From NCBI GenBank assembly GCA_914767885.1, contig CAJZBQ010000043.1:496001-560000 (forward strand): DNA of 64,000 bases, read 5' to 3'. The first letter of the stretch is position 1; each line of letters opens with the position of its first letter. The position numbers and the translations under genes are program-made. Origin of the DNA: Blepharisma stoltei. Taxonomy: Eukaryota; Ciliophora; Heterotrichea; Heterotrichida; Blepharismidae. The notes under the pieces were generated by a model. The model ran no database searches and was not told the DNA's origin. It was given only the letters and a program-made list of their open reading frames with translations. Below, piece after piece: positions 10,123 through 19,254 of this stretch.

Positions 10123-12560
10123 TTATATTAATTTTTTATAAAAAAGTAAATTCTCTTTTAAATTGGAGCAAAATTTTTTGTTCCAATTTAAACGTTAGGG
10201 GGAGTAAAAAAGTAAAATAAAATTCTCGCTTGCAAGGCAAGCTAAGTTCCCTTGGGACATTTTGTTGAGCCTCTTCTAAGACCTGTATCAAATTTTGTGC
10301 ACATTTAGCATTATCTTTTGTAAAAAAAGAAATGGCAGTTCCTTTAGAAGTCCCTCTTGCAGTCCTTCCAATCCTATGAACATAATCTTCAATTCTTTTA
10401 GGGAAATCATAGCAAATCACATAGTCAAGATCTTTAACATCAAGTCCTCTGCTGGCCAGATCTGTCGCAATAACAATAAAATTTCTCCCAGCCCTGAAAT
10501 CAAGAAGTGTAGTCATCCTATCTTTCATTGACTTATCGCCATGAAGTGTAGCTGATTTTATTTCTTTTGATTCCAGCTCAGAGGAGAGAATTTCGCATTG
10601 AGCTTTTGTATCGACAAATATTAAGATACGCTTTTCAGTCAGAGGCTTCACAATTTCAACGAGTTTGTCCATTTTTTCTTCTGAGTCAACGATATTTATG
10701 ACTTGTGTGATGTTGTGGTTCGCAGTAACTCCTCCTTCTTTGCCAATGTGGATTTCGATTGGGTCTTTCATGAATTCTTTGGAAAGCTCCTCAAGAGTGT
10801 TTGGCCATGTGGCAGAGCATGCTATTATTTGACGATCAGGACGGGCTTGGCTTAGAATTTTTCTGAGTTGAGGAGCAAAGCCCATGTCAAGCATTCTGTC
10901 GCCTTCATCTACCACAATGTAGCTGGTTCGCTTAAGATTGATAGCGCCGCACTCTAGGAAATCGAGAAGTCGTCCGGGAGTGGCAACGACAAGCTGGGGA
11001 AGAACTTCTAAGTCTTTCATTTGGAATTGTCTTCCGTTACCACCGTAAAGACAGACACTGCGGATTTCAAGGCATTTGCCGAATCGGTTAGCTTCAAAGA
11101 TAATTTGCTTACTCCCCCCCCCTCCGTGAGTGAACAAAACCATTAGAAAAATCGCTATTTTTTGCCCAAAAACCCACCCTCCGTGAGTGAACAAAAATTT
11201 TTTATGGAAAAAAATTTTGATATATAAATGATAATTAAAATAATGAAATCTAGAGCTAATTCTGTTCAATTTTAAACGAATTGCTATTTAAAACATAAAT
11301 TTTATAAATTAAATGAATATTTGCGTTCCAATTTTGCGAATTAGGATTTTTTTAAATTTCGAAAAAAAATATTTTTTATAAAATTTATAAATTTTTTTAA
11401 AAAAAAAAAAATTAAACCCCCTCCGTCAGTGAAAAAAATTTTTTGTTCACTCACGAGGGGGGGGGGAGTTAGCAAGTTCGCGGGTTGGAGCGAGAATAAG
11501 AGCAATTGGGCCTTGACCTGGTTGAATTGGCTGTTGGTTAGTTATGTGGATTAAGGCTGGAAGTACGTAGCTAAGTGAGTGAACAAAAAAGTTTTGTTCA
11601 CTCACGGAGGGGGGTTAATTGTTTTTTTATAAAAAATTTATATATAAATTTTATAAAAAATATTTTTTTTCGAAATTCAAAAAAATTCTAATTCGCAAAA
11701 AATTGGAAAGCAAATATTAATTTAATTTATAAAATTTATGTTTTAAAAAGCAATTCGTTTAAAATTAAACAGAATTAGCTCTAGATTTCATTATACTAAT
11801 TATCATTTATATATCAAAATTTTTTTCCATAAAAAATTTTTGTTCACTCACGGAGGGTGGGTTTTTGGGCAAAAAATAGGGATTTTTCTAATGGTTTTGT
11901 TCACTCACGGAGGGGGGGGAGTAAGTGTTTTTTCCACTACCTGTGCAGGCTATACCAATTATATCTTTTCCACCAAGGGCAGAAGGCAGCATTAAAGACT
12001 GTATAGGAGTTGGCTGAATAAACTTGGAAGCTTCAAACAGTGCTGTAATTGCTTCTGGAAAACCAAATTCTGCAAACGAGATTATAGGCTTTATCTCACT
12101 GCCTTTAACCACTGAAGCATTCTGTGTAAAGAAGTTATTGATATCTTCAAGTGAAAGAGTTGATTCAAAAGCCTTTGAGACAACTGGAATGAGAGTTTCT
12201 GAGTTCCAATCTATTTGTTGAAGCTTTTCTCCTAACTTTTTCCCTCCATAGGCCTACAAAATCATTGGAAAATTATCTTTTAATTGATGACTATCTATAT
12301 AATTAATAACTATTATAATAAAATCTCCTTTTCACAATAAAGATAAAAAGTGACTCAAAAAAACTTGCTTGCTCATGAATGGGGAGTAAGGTCTCATAGT
12401 TAAGAGGAGGAAGTTGAGGTTTAGCATTAGGGTCTTGGTTTTCGTTATTCTCGGTTGCTGTTACTTCTGGGATAGATGGCTTTGCAAAGCTGTCTCCCCA
12501 TCCGCCACTAGTAGCAGTTGATCCCCAAGATGGAGCGTTGTCAAATGTAGTTGCTGACAT
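10123..12560 (-). CDS. DEAD-box ATP-dependent RNA helicase (DDX5/Dbp2-like)
   Basis: About 504 residues after removal of four IESs. The N-terminus ([12 protein letters not shown]) is Gly/Ser/Pro-rich. Then come the Q motif region (FxxPTPIQS), motif I (GSGK), motif Ia (APTRELA), GG, TPGR, DEGD in place of DEAD, SAT, and the second RecA domain with [23 protein letters not shown] and HRIGRTAR. The order [12 protein letters not shown] before the Q motif fits the Dbp2/DDX5 group, which acts in mRNA and rRNA processing. As written, the T6 run at 11927-11932 puts motif I out of frame with the next exon. With T5 it would read [14 protein letters not shown], the family consensus. Confidence 0.9.
10147..10206. 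mobile_element. Minimal family-B IES, 58 bp, near-palindromic
   Basis: It is bounded by TAA repeats, and almost the whole insert is an inverted repeat of TTTAAATTGGAGCAAAA and TTTTGTTCCAATTTAAA. It lies in the last codons of the DEAD-box gene. Removal gives a short tail ending at TAA 10123-10125. Confidence 0.75.
11110..11471. mobile_element. Family-A MITE-type IES in the DEAD-box gene (copy 1), 360 bp
   Basis: Flanked by TTA. It runs opposite to the 9523 copy: the tandem-repeat end is on the left and the hairpin end on the right. Joining gives [13 protein letters not shown], a continuous helicase sequence. Confidence 0.92.
11572..11923. mobile_element. Family-A MITE-type IES in the DEAD-box gene (copy 2), 350 bp
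   Basis: It lies between motif I and the YVLPALIHI segment. Only 100 bp of coding sequence separates it from the first copy. Hairpin end left, tandem-repeat end right. The junction at TA 11572 restores the consensus only if the nearby T6 run is T5; otherwise TA 11568 would be needed. Confidence 0.88.
12233..12388. mobile_element. Degenerate family-A IES near the start of the DEAD-box gene, 154 bp
   Basis: The left end reads TAACTTTTTCCCTCC, the right end CTCATGAATGGGGAGTA, and AAATCATTGGAAAAT lies inside. Joining gives [15 protein letters not shown] in frame. Confidence 0.82.
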
Positions 12561-12982
12561 TGTTTTATAAAGGAAAATAGCCCCCGCTATGACCCGAGCT
12601 TCCTTTTGACTTGGGCTATATCTATGTCTCCTGATATCGGAAGGAAAGTTGGCTTTACCAACATTTATTGGTAAAAAAACTCCTAAGATGGCAAAAAATA
12701 ATATATAGTGCATTATAATCTGGATACATCCGTACAACCCGAGCCAAAATGAGGCTCAGGCTATATTTTTATAGTTGCAAAAAATAAGAGTTTAGCTCTT
12801 AAGCTGAAATTATTCCCTCTTTTAATTTTTATAAGGAACTAGAAAATGGTGGAGGCTTTAAAACACAATAAAATTTATCAGCAATATTCTTTTACTTGCC
12901 AATCTGATACTAATTAATTTTAGTTATGCAAATTAAGCATGCTCACTATTAATGACTAAATTTGAAGATAATTTTAATATTT
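12561..12982. other. Intergenic region, 422 bp
   Basis: This is the 5' side of the DEAD-box gene and the 3' side of the secreted-protein gene is not involved (that gene ends at 12983 on the same strand). The only structure seen is an imperfect hairpin, CCGAGCC and GGCTCAGG around AAAATGA, near 12737-12760. No gene is recognised. Confidence 0.4.
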
Positions 12983-13651
12983 TTATAAAATAGCTAAACA
13001 AATCGATATAACCCCAGCGATCTTTATAAAGGTCGCAAAACTATCATCGAAAAATTGGTATAAGTTTTGCATTGTTCCGTCTTGCAGGTGCATCAAAAGT
13101 TGATAATCCGAAAACTTATCATCCACACATCCAGGGAGATTTTGAGTATAAGGGAATAAATTCACAGTTAAACTTGATTTAAGAAAATCATCTATTTTTC
13201 CATCACATATAGAATCAAACATATCACGCATTATTTGATCATTTGGAGCAGGTAAACAATAGCTATACCCATCAAAAGCACATTCACAATACCACTTTTT
13301 TGCAGACCCCTTAATTTTGCAGTCATCATCTGTGTCACATCTCCACCCAAAAGTGGAAGACTCTAAATCTCCATTTCTGCGATGGCATAAAGAAGAATTA
13401 AGCTGGCCTTTTCTTTGCTCTGATATCTGATACATCTCTCTCGTTCTAATTGTGCAATTCACATATCTTTGCTGGGCTTTATAAGCTGGCATGATGTCAG
13501 CCAAATTGCATTTCATAGTTTCATTGCTGCAGCCGCCTATAAATATATCATTTCCGTTGATTTCAGCACAGACGCCGTCCTTTAAATCTTTACATTGAAT
13601 AGTTGGACAGACCAATGCTTCGGTGAGACCTAATAAAATCAATAAAAGCAT
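12983..13651 (-). CDS. Secreted or GPI-anchored cysteine-rich protein
   Basis: A 222-residue protein with an N-terminal signal peptide (MLLLILLGLTEALVC), many cysteines (CxxxxCKD, CDTDDDCK, WYCECAF) and a hydrophobic C-terminal end (IKIAGVISICLAIL), which suggests a GPI signal or a single anchor. Several N-glycosylation sequons (NET, NCT, NSS) are present. I do not recognise the family; ciliate surface proteins often have this layout. It is intact, with no insertion. Confidence 0.75.
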   Translation of the reverse strand: MLLLILLGLTEALVCPTIQCKDLKDGVCAEINGNDIFIGGCSNETMKCNLADIMPAYKAQQRYVNCTIRTREMYQISEQRKGQLNSSLCHRRNGDLESSTFGWRCDTDDDCKIKGSAKKWYCECAFDGYSYCLPAPNDQIMRDMFDSICDGKIDDFLKSSLTVNLFPYTQNLPGCVDDKFSDYQLLMHLQDGTMQNLYQFFDDSFATFIKIAGVISICLAIL

Positions 13652-13676
13652 AAATTTTTATTAATATTATTCAGTT

Positions 13677-14888
13677 ATGAAGCGGGGAATTCCAGCTCTC
13701 GACGTTTTAGTTTGCAATTTATGCTACAATGATTTATATGCTACGATATAATTAAAATATGGCGTCTTCGTCTGGGCATTGCCTCCCGGCCATGCAGCCT
13801 CGACTCATATTTTAATTATATCCGGCAAGGTTTTACCATTCTAGAGATGGACGGCAATACTAGGTAAGCAATTCTGGTGGAGTTCAGAGCCTAGTCCTAG
13901 TCTATTCTCAGGGGTGGATTTTTCCTCGTGGGGAAGGAGGGCACGGAGTTGGAAAGGGGAAGCTCAGCAGAGTCCGTTAGGACCAATCGGGCAACTTCCT
14001 AGCGTGAAACTGGGCGTTACGTCCCAGGCTACGTGTTTTTCCTTTTTGCCGATAGCCGACCAGAAAATCCATTTTTTGGGTTTTTCGGAAAAGCAACCCA
14101 TGTAACAAGCAAGTAGCTCATCCATGAGCCGTTGAAGCCGGAATACTCTCCCGAGAAGCACCTTGGTGATCGAAGCAGGGCCATCCCCAGCGACCTGTGG
14201 GCCCGATGCGACGCAAGGCGAGTGACAGTACCTGGGGTTGTCACCCCGCAGTGGACGTTAAGCGTATAAATTCTATAAGATAAGATAAGATTTATATGCT
14301 ACGATTTACCAATGCAAAAAAGGGCATTCTTACTGTGAAGCTTGCTATAATGATAATTTAGATTGCAATATTTGTAGGACTGCAATTTTGCCTTTTAGAA
14401 ATAGGGTTGCTGAAGAAATCACGACTGAAATTGATATCCCTTGCAAATGGAAACAATGCAAGGAGGCTTGGCCCTTCAAAGATTTAGCAAATCATGAAAG
14501 AAACTGCAAATATAAAGCAATTCAATGCAGTCTGTGCAATGGTTTCGTTACTTTTATGCCTGATAAAATTGTAAAGCATGCAGAATCAGCCCATAATATC
14601 GCCTTCAAACCTAAAAAGCAGCCTTTCTCAATTGATAAGAGTGACCCTGATATAAAAACAAAACAAAAAGGAATAAAGATAAACAATATCTTTATAATAC
14701 TAAAATTGCATAAGTCCAGTGATGGCAACACTTATGTCACTTTCCAAACTTTAGATTACCGGCAGCAATTGATTTTTGTTAGTGCTCAAAGATTTAATCA
14801 ATCAATAGCAGTATCTGGAGGAGAATCGCATCTAATTTTTAAGACAAATAGCAAAGGACCTATTAGAGTAATGGTAAGAATACAATAA
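13677..14888 (+). CDS. SIAH-like RING E3 ubiquitin ligase, disrupted by a SINE-like element
   Basis: 217 residues after the 542-bp insertion and one 16-bp repeat copy are removed. The RING (CNLCYNDLYATIYQC, then KKGHSYCEACYN and CNICRTAILP) is split exactly in its middle. It is followed by a SIAH-type zinc finger (PCKWKQCKEAWPF, NHERNCKYK, CSLC) and a beta-rich TRAF-like C-terminus. SIAH proteins ubiquitinate substrates bound by the C-terminal domain. The joined length is a whole number of codons, which argues for removal during development rather than a dead gene. Confidence 0.85.
13748..14289 (+). mobile_element. SINE-like element (family S2), 542 bp, 16-bp target duplication
   Basis: It is flanked by ATTTATATGCTACGAT at 13732-13747 and 14290-14305. 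The 5' end is ATAATTAAAATATGGCG, repeated in reverse 65 bp later (CATATTTTAATTAT). The 3' tail is repeated AAGAT. The body is GC-rich. No long reading frame of its own. Confidence 0.9.
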
Positions 14889-14907
14889 TTGTAATTGATA
14901 ATATAAA

Positions 14908-16060
14908 ATGCAAGATTATGGTTCAGTTAATTTAAGAGAGTGTATCGAAATGTGTGTAGATTAATGAACGATTTATAGCTTCTGAAGTCTTCTACCACAT
15001 TATCTAGAAGGGCATATGTTCCTGCTTCGGGCTACCCCGAAAGTTGCATGTCATCCTCATTTTTTCTTGGTATGAATTGTCCCAGCTTCGGCATCGGATT
15101 TTGACTGCTGATTTGCTGCACAAAAATGGTTTCTGGCCAAAGATATCGGCAAAAGGGAAAGCTTAAAGCCTAGGGCTTAACTTCTGGCTTACTGGATGGA
15201 TCCTGATTGGTCTAGTGATGCCGATAGGATCGCAGATTTTCTTATCATTTTCAACTCAAAATATCATCTTCCCCATGAGGTAAATTCTAATCCTGAAAGC
15301 GGATTAGGATAGGCTCAGCACGCTGCCGAAATTGCTTGCCTCCCATTATTATCCATTTTTGGATTGGCATAACCTTGTCAATAATTAAATATGCGCTCGA
15401 GGCTGTGCCGAGACACTATATTTAATTATGCATCAAAATGTGTGTAGATACTTGATTTGAAGACAACAGAGAAGAGGCAGAAAAAGGTCACACTGAAGCT
15501 ATGCTTATTTACTCTCAATTGCTCTTTCATGGGAGTAGAAGTCGAGAGCCAGATATCCGCCAAGCAATATTTTGGCTAAGAAAGGCTTGCAAAAGCAGTC
15601 CAGAGGCCGCTTTTAGGTTAGGAAAGTTATATCAAAAAGGCAAATACATAGAACAAGACCTGGAGAAGGCTTATTTTTATTATAAGCTGACGACTGTGTT
15701 CAGATGCAAATGCGGAAATCTTATCTAATTAGTTAGTATTTAGGTCTTCAACTGCCTAGAGCTGAAAAGCTCTTTTGGATCCAACTAGTGACGTTACTAG
15801 GTTCGTCAACAAAAAGCCTGTGCACTAATGTGAGAAGGAGAGAAAATTAGCAAAAGCTAATTTCTCCCAAACAGAATGCATTTTATTTATATAAATGCGG
15901 AAATCAAAAAGAAGCATATCATACAAATCAAATAAGTAACGTCCACCCATGCTACCCGAATGAAGCTACAGACGCAATCAATAGTCTCCCGCTCACGAAT
16001 TCAGCTAAAAAGAAATGTGAAGCTAATTTTAATGCTTGGAGATCGTCGAGTTTAAAATAG
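14908..16060 (+). CDS. Sel1-repeat protein, disrupted by two SINE-like elements
   Basis: Three coding pieces (14908-14961, 15450-15720, 15906-16060) join at two target duplications to give 159 residues. Sel1-type repeats are visible (AEKGHTEAMLIYSQL; QAIFWLRKACKSSPEAAFRLGKLY; DLEKAYFYYKL). A Cys-containing tail follows. Sel1 repeats are alpha-alpha scaffolds for protein assembly. It starts only 19 bp after the SIAH-like stop, so it could be a mis-split part of a longer locus, but it has its own ATG. TGA at about 15454 is read as Trp. Confidence 0.72.
14962..15435 (-). mobile_element. SINE-like element (family S2, reverse), 474 bp
   Basis: It is flanked by AAATGTGTGTAGAT (14948-14961 and 15436-15449). 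Read on the minus strand it begins ATAATTAAATATAG and shares GGCAAGCAATT and an internal inverted copy of the 5' end with the element at 13748. Confidence 0.85.
15721..15892 (-). mobile_element. Short SINE-like element (family S3, reverse), 172 bp
   Basis: It is flanked by AAATGCGGAAATC (15708-15720 and 15893-15905). Read on the minus strand it starts ATAAATAAAATGCATTC and continues GAGAAATTAGC, matching the 5' part of the element at 57396. Joining gives CKCGNQKEAYH. Confidence 0.85.
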
Positions 16061-16209
16061 TATTTAATGTTTTTATATTTATTTTATCTGACAAATAAAA
16101 AGATTTCAAGATAATTTTCGCTAAAAATAAATTTAAAAATTCTCTCTTTAGCTTTTAATTTCTCCCAAAAAGGGAAACATAAATAATTCATACCATTTAT
16201 ATTCCAGAG

Positions 16210-16509
16210 ATGGAAATTTCAGGGTTCAAGGCCTATATTTTGATTCTTTCTGCATGTGGATCAGTTTATCTTGTAAAGTTTACTTAGCTAGGCTTAGGAA
16301 TTGCTCTTTGCACTGATTATGAATATGTGGAAATCAAAAACAAATTTAAAGGAGGGATCGCCTGCATTATAGCGTCTCTGGTATATGGAAGTGTTGTTGC
16401 TTTTTGGGCTGTACAGAAATATAAGAGCAGAAGGAGAAAACCAAAAAGAAACTATAGAGTAAACACAGAAGCTGAAGGAATACAACTTTTACCTCTACGA
16501 TCTAATTAA
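16210..16509 (+). CDS. Small two-helix membrane protein with one 15-nt intron
   Basis: The exons are 16210-16272 and 16288-16509, giving 94 residues. Two hydrophobic segments (about 7-29, YILILSACGSVYLLGLGIAL; and about 44-62, ACIIASLVYGSVVAFWAV) are followed by a basic tail ending LLPLRSN. The layout (two helices, about 95 residues) resembles RNASEK-type V-ATPase accessory proteins, but the similarity is too weak to name it. Confidence 0.7.
16273..16287 (+). other. 15-nt spliceosomal intron
   Basis: GTAAAGTTTACTTAG. It contains an in-frame TAG. Removal joins two hydrophobic-coding halves in frame. Introns of 15-16 nt are characteristic of heterotrich ciliates. Confidence 0.85.
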
Positions 16510-17069
16510 TGTTAGCTATTTATTGTTTATATTGATCTCTGAAACTTTATATCACTGCTTCACATTTGTACATTATATTTTTGAGTTTAATATAAAGAAA
16601 CATTAAATCTATCTTCCATTAGCATTCAAGCCCAGTTTTCTTGTTTTTAGAGTAATTTTTTATATACAAAGGTTCACAATAAAGTTAAATTAATTAATTT
16701 TTGTGACATCTTAAAATTTTATAGTATTTTTATATTATACTAAAGCTTTATACAAATATTTGCGCAGCCTAGTTTTATAAAAGAGAGTAGGGATTTTATG
16801 CTAAGTTTACAATAATATTATTTAGGCAAAGTGAAACTCAAAGTTTGAGTGTGGAGTTGTAATCGATTATTCTAAATCTATTATCTGTTAATCATACTTG
16901 AAAATTTCTTAATAACTGATTAATTATCATTCACATTTTATATTGATTTACTGTTATCAAAATAATTATTTGAAGCCTCGCCTAGCTTCTTGATAATTTC
17001 TCATGAAATTAATTGATTTTGTTTACTCATTATTTTAATCAAAAATTTGCTTCATGAAAATTTATAGTA
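16510..17069. other. Gene-free AT-rich interval
   Basis: I see no coding frame, inverted repeat or RNA gene in these 560 bp. Confidence 0.4.
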
Positions 17070-17531
17070 ATGAAAAGTTTCACACCTGTCCCGATGATTC
17101 CTATATCAGGGTTTAAATACCAAAAACAAACTCTCCTCTCTCGATTTCCAAGGCTTCGTAAAACAAAATACGAATCAGAGAAGAAAAGCTCATTGTCAAA
17201 TTCGACTGTTTTAAATGTCCTTCGAAAATGCATATATCGAACAATTTTTAGAAAGTTTCGGCTACTAATAAAAAGCTTTTGCACTACAATGAACTCATTT
17301 TTGCTTCAGTACATAAGTCCTAGGCTTTCTAAGTTGGTTAGAGGTCGAACAAATAATGTGGAAGTTATGTTCAGGCTATCTGGCAAGACATGGCCTCCTA
17401 TGATTGTGTATAGTGCTAAAATCACCAATATCAAACTTATTGGATTTGATCCTGAAGAAAGCGAAACGAAAAGAAATTCTTGGAGAATGCTATTTACAGA
17501 CGCACCTTTAAATGAGGAAACTAAAGCTTAG
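17070..17531 (+). CDS. Unrecognised basic protein, possibly incomplete at its 3' end
   Basis: 153 residues. The N-terminal 75 are strongly basic (KYQKQTLLSRFPRLRKTKYE), followed by RGRTNNVEVMFRLSGKTWPPMIVYSAKI, which looks like a folded beta-rich segment. It stops at TAG 17529-17531. A coding-looking stretch at 18222-18423, beyond a SINE-like insertion, may be its continuation, but two in-frame TAGs and a one-base offset prevent a clean join. Confidence 0.55.
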   Translation: MKSFTPVPMIPISGFKYQKQTLLSRFPRLRKTKYESEKKSSLSNSTVLNVLRKCIYRTIFRKFRLLIKSFCTTMNSFLLQYISPRLSKLVRGRTNNVEVMFRLSGKTWPPMIVYSAKITNIKLIGFDPEESETKRNSWRMLFTDAPLNEETKA

Positions 17532-17574
17532 GACTTGTTATAGCTTGCTCCAAGCTGTGAATTAAAAGATAAAA

Positions 17575-18215
17575 GTTAAGGGTAGCTTGCCAACTTACTT
17601 ACTGAATTTGTTTGGAGAAGATATTGCCCAGTCAACCTCACAAGTTATAAAGGTATCCTTAACTAAGAGAGAGCTTTAAGTGGTCTAGAGCTATATAGAA
17701 ACGCCCTCAAGTAGATATGGCAGGTATTCTCCAGCTTTGGTGCATCCATCACTTCCGTATCATCACCGAGGAATCAGAGGGCGCAAAAGTGATAGATTAT
17801 ATTAGATTGAATAGGTCTTCGGGGTTTACTTCAGCTCCTCTCCGCCTTTGTCGACTTCAGGCTCCTCATCCTAAGCATCGGTCTGCATTAACGCCCTTTT
17901 CTGTTCGACGTCCCCATCTCTCGGGGAGACATCACCCAGGGATTTGCTTGGATGACTCCTAGTGGTCGGCATGATCTATCCGGCGATGTTAGGTAAGACA
18001 GGACCTTGAATCTTCCTTCTGGTCCCCATTATTCTCCGTATCCAGAAGTGTGGAGTTATCATATGGATTCTATGATACGGGCAGAAACCCTGTTGTGATG
18101 TCCCGGCCAGGGACAAAAACCTACCAGGACACAAAATTCTAAGCCCCAGCCCTCTTAAACTCAAAAACCCCGAGGGTATGGAAGAAGGAAGGGTTGGGTA
18201 AGCTGCCATTTTATT
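17575..18215 (-). mobile_element. SINE-like element, about 640 bp, degraded target duplication
   Basis: GC-rich block. Read on the minus strand it starts ACACAAATAAAATGGCAGC and ends in a GTAAGTAAG-type tail. Candidate repeats AAAAGATAAAAG (left) and AAAAGGATAGAAG (right) differ, so the ends are approximate. Confidence 0.65.
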
Positions 18216-18221
18216 TGTGTA

Positions 18222-18423
18222 AAAGGATAGAAGATCAGGAGATTTAGAAGCTTCATATCATTTAAATAAGCCAAGTCTCATAAAAGATCATAGCTTTTCG
18301 AAACCCTTCCCGGCCTTCAAAAGAAGTGCATCTTCCCAAAAATCCCTCTACAGAAAAAACTGGGAAAAAATCGGAACAATAAAAATTCAATGACAAAATT
18401 TAAATAAAAGCAATATACATTAG
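18222..18423 (+). CDS. Possible orphan 3' exon
   Basis: This stretch is open in one frame (one TGA read as Trp) with ordinary codon use, encoding SLIKDHSFSKPFPAFKRSA and SLYRKNWEKIGTIKIQW, and ends at TAG 18421-18423. It has no plausible start of its own and lies immediately after a SINE-like insertion, so it may be the last exon of the 17070 gene. Confidence 0.35.
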
Positions 18424-18493
18424 TTTTCCATTTAAGCCATTTTTTCACCTTAACTGTAATAAACTTATCCATATCTTATGAATGCTGAGTCTT

Positions 18494-18632
18494 TTAATCC
18501 CCTCTTCATGAGCATGCAAAACCATTGGAAAAATTCCTATTTTTGGATAAAAAAATTAATAAAAAAATTAATAAAACTATAAATTATATATACCAAATTA
18601 ACCCCCTTCTATAAGTGAAGGAAATTAGGTGA
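18494..18632. repeat. Degenerate family-A repeat, intergenic
   Basis: It contains CTTCATGAGCATGCAAAACC and ATTGGAAAAATTCCTATTTT, then a decayed terminus near CCCCCTTCTATAAGTG. Ends approximate. Confidence 0.5.
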
Positions 18633-18686
18633 ATTTTTATTAAACAATCTAATATTTACATAAATTAAAGTACTGTATATAAATAG

Positions 18687-19139
18687 ATGGAAAACCAAAG
18701 CTGTTTTGATGACTTAGATTTTGAAGCCCAAGGAAAAGAATTTACTCAACATGAGCGATTTGGGTCGTTTGTAAACCTCCTCTGCGACCCAGATCTCTTT
18801 TTAGAAACTCCAATTCCTTCAGATGTTTTAAAATTGGATCCAGAAGATATCCCGATATTTGACCCACCAAAAATTATAAAAAACGACAAAGAGCCTGTTG
18901 AAGAGCCAGTAAAGCCTGCTGTTATTCAACCTAAAAGTGAGCCAGAAAAGCTCTCATTTGAAGAACGGAAGAAAAAAGTGGAGAAGTACTTGGAAAAAAG
19001 GAGAAAACGTCCTTGGCATAAAAAATTCGACTATAATGGAAGAAGAAGGGTAGCGAAGCAGAGGCTAAGAATAAAAGGTAGGTTTATTTCAAAGGAGCAA
19101 GCACAATCACTAGGACTGGATAAGAGTCAAACTTTTTAA
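18687..19139 (+). CDS. CCT-motif protein (copy 1, intact)
   Basis: 150 residues. The acidic, Pro-rich N-terminal part is followed by a C-terminal CCT-like basic motif, KVEKYLEKRRKRPWHKKF and NGRRRVAKQRLRIKGRFIS (about 100-140). In plants CCT motifs bind NF-Y subunits or DNA; related motifs occur in protists. A second copy lies on the opposite strand at 20708-21734, flanking the PTEN-like gene. Confidence 0.75.
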   Translation: MENQSCFDDLDFEAQGKEFTQHERFGSFVNLLCDPDLFLETPIPSDVLKLDPEDIPIFDPPKIIKNDKEPVEEPVKPAVIQPKSEPEKLSFEERKKKVEKYLEKRRKRPWHKKFDYNGRRRVAKQRLRIKGRFISKEQAQSLGLDKSQTF

Positions 19140-19254
19140 CTACACATAAAGTGAATTGACACAATGTATATATGCAACAATTTATTCAGTAAAAGTAATA
19201 TTCACTACCGATTAATTTGGCTTTAAAATTCCTCATAAATTCTCTTGTCTATAA

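Noticed and set aside
13748-14289. Short reading frames on both strands inside GC-rich elements (also at 41330, 53579, 57396, 58843)
   Set aside because: They lie wholly inside repeated SINE-like elements, differ between copies and show no protein similarity.
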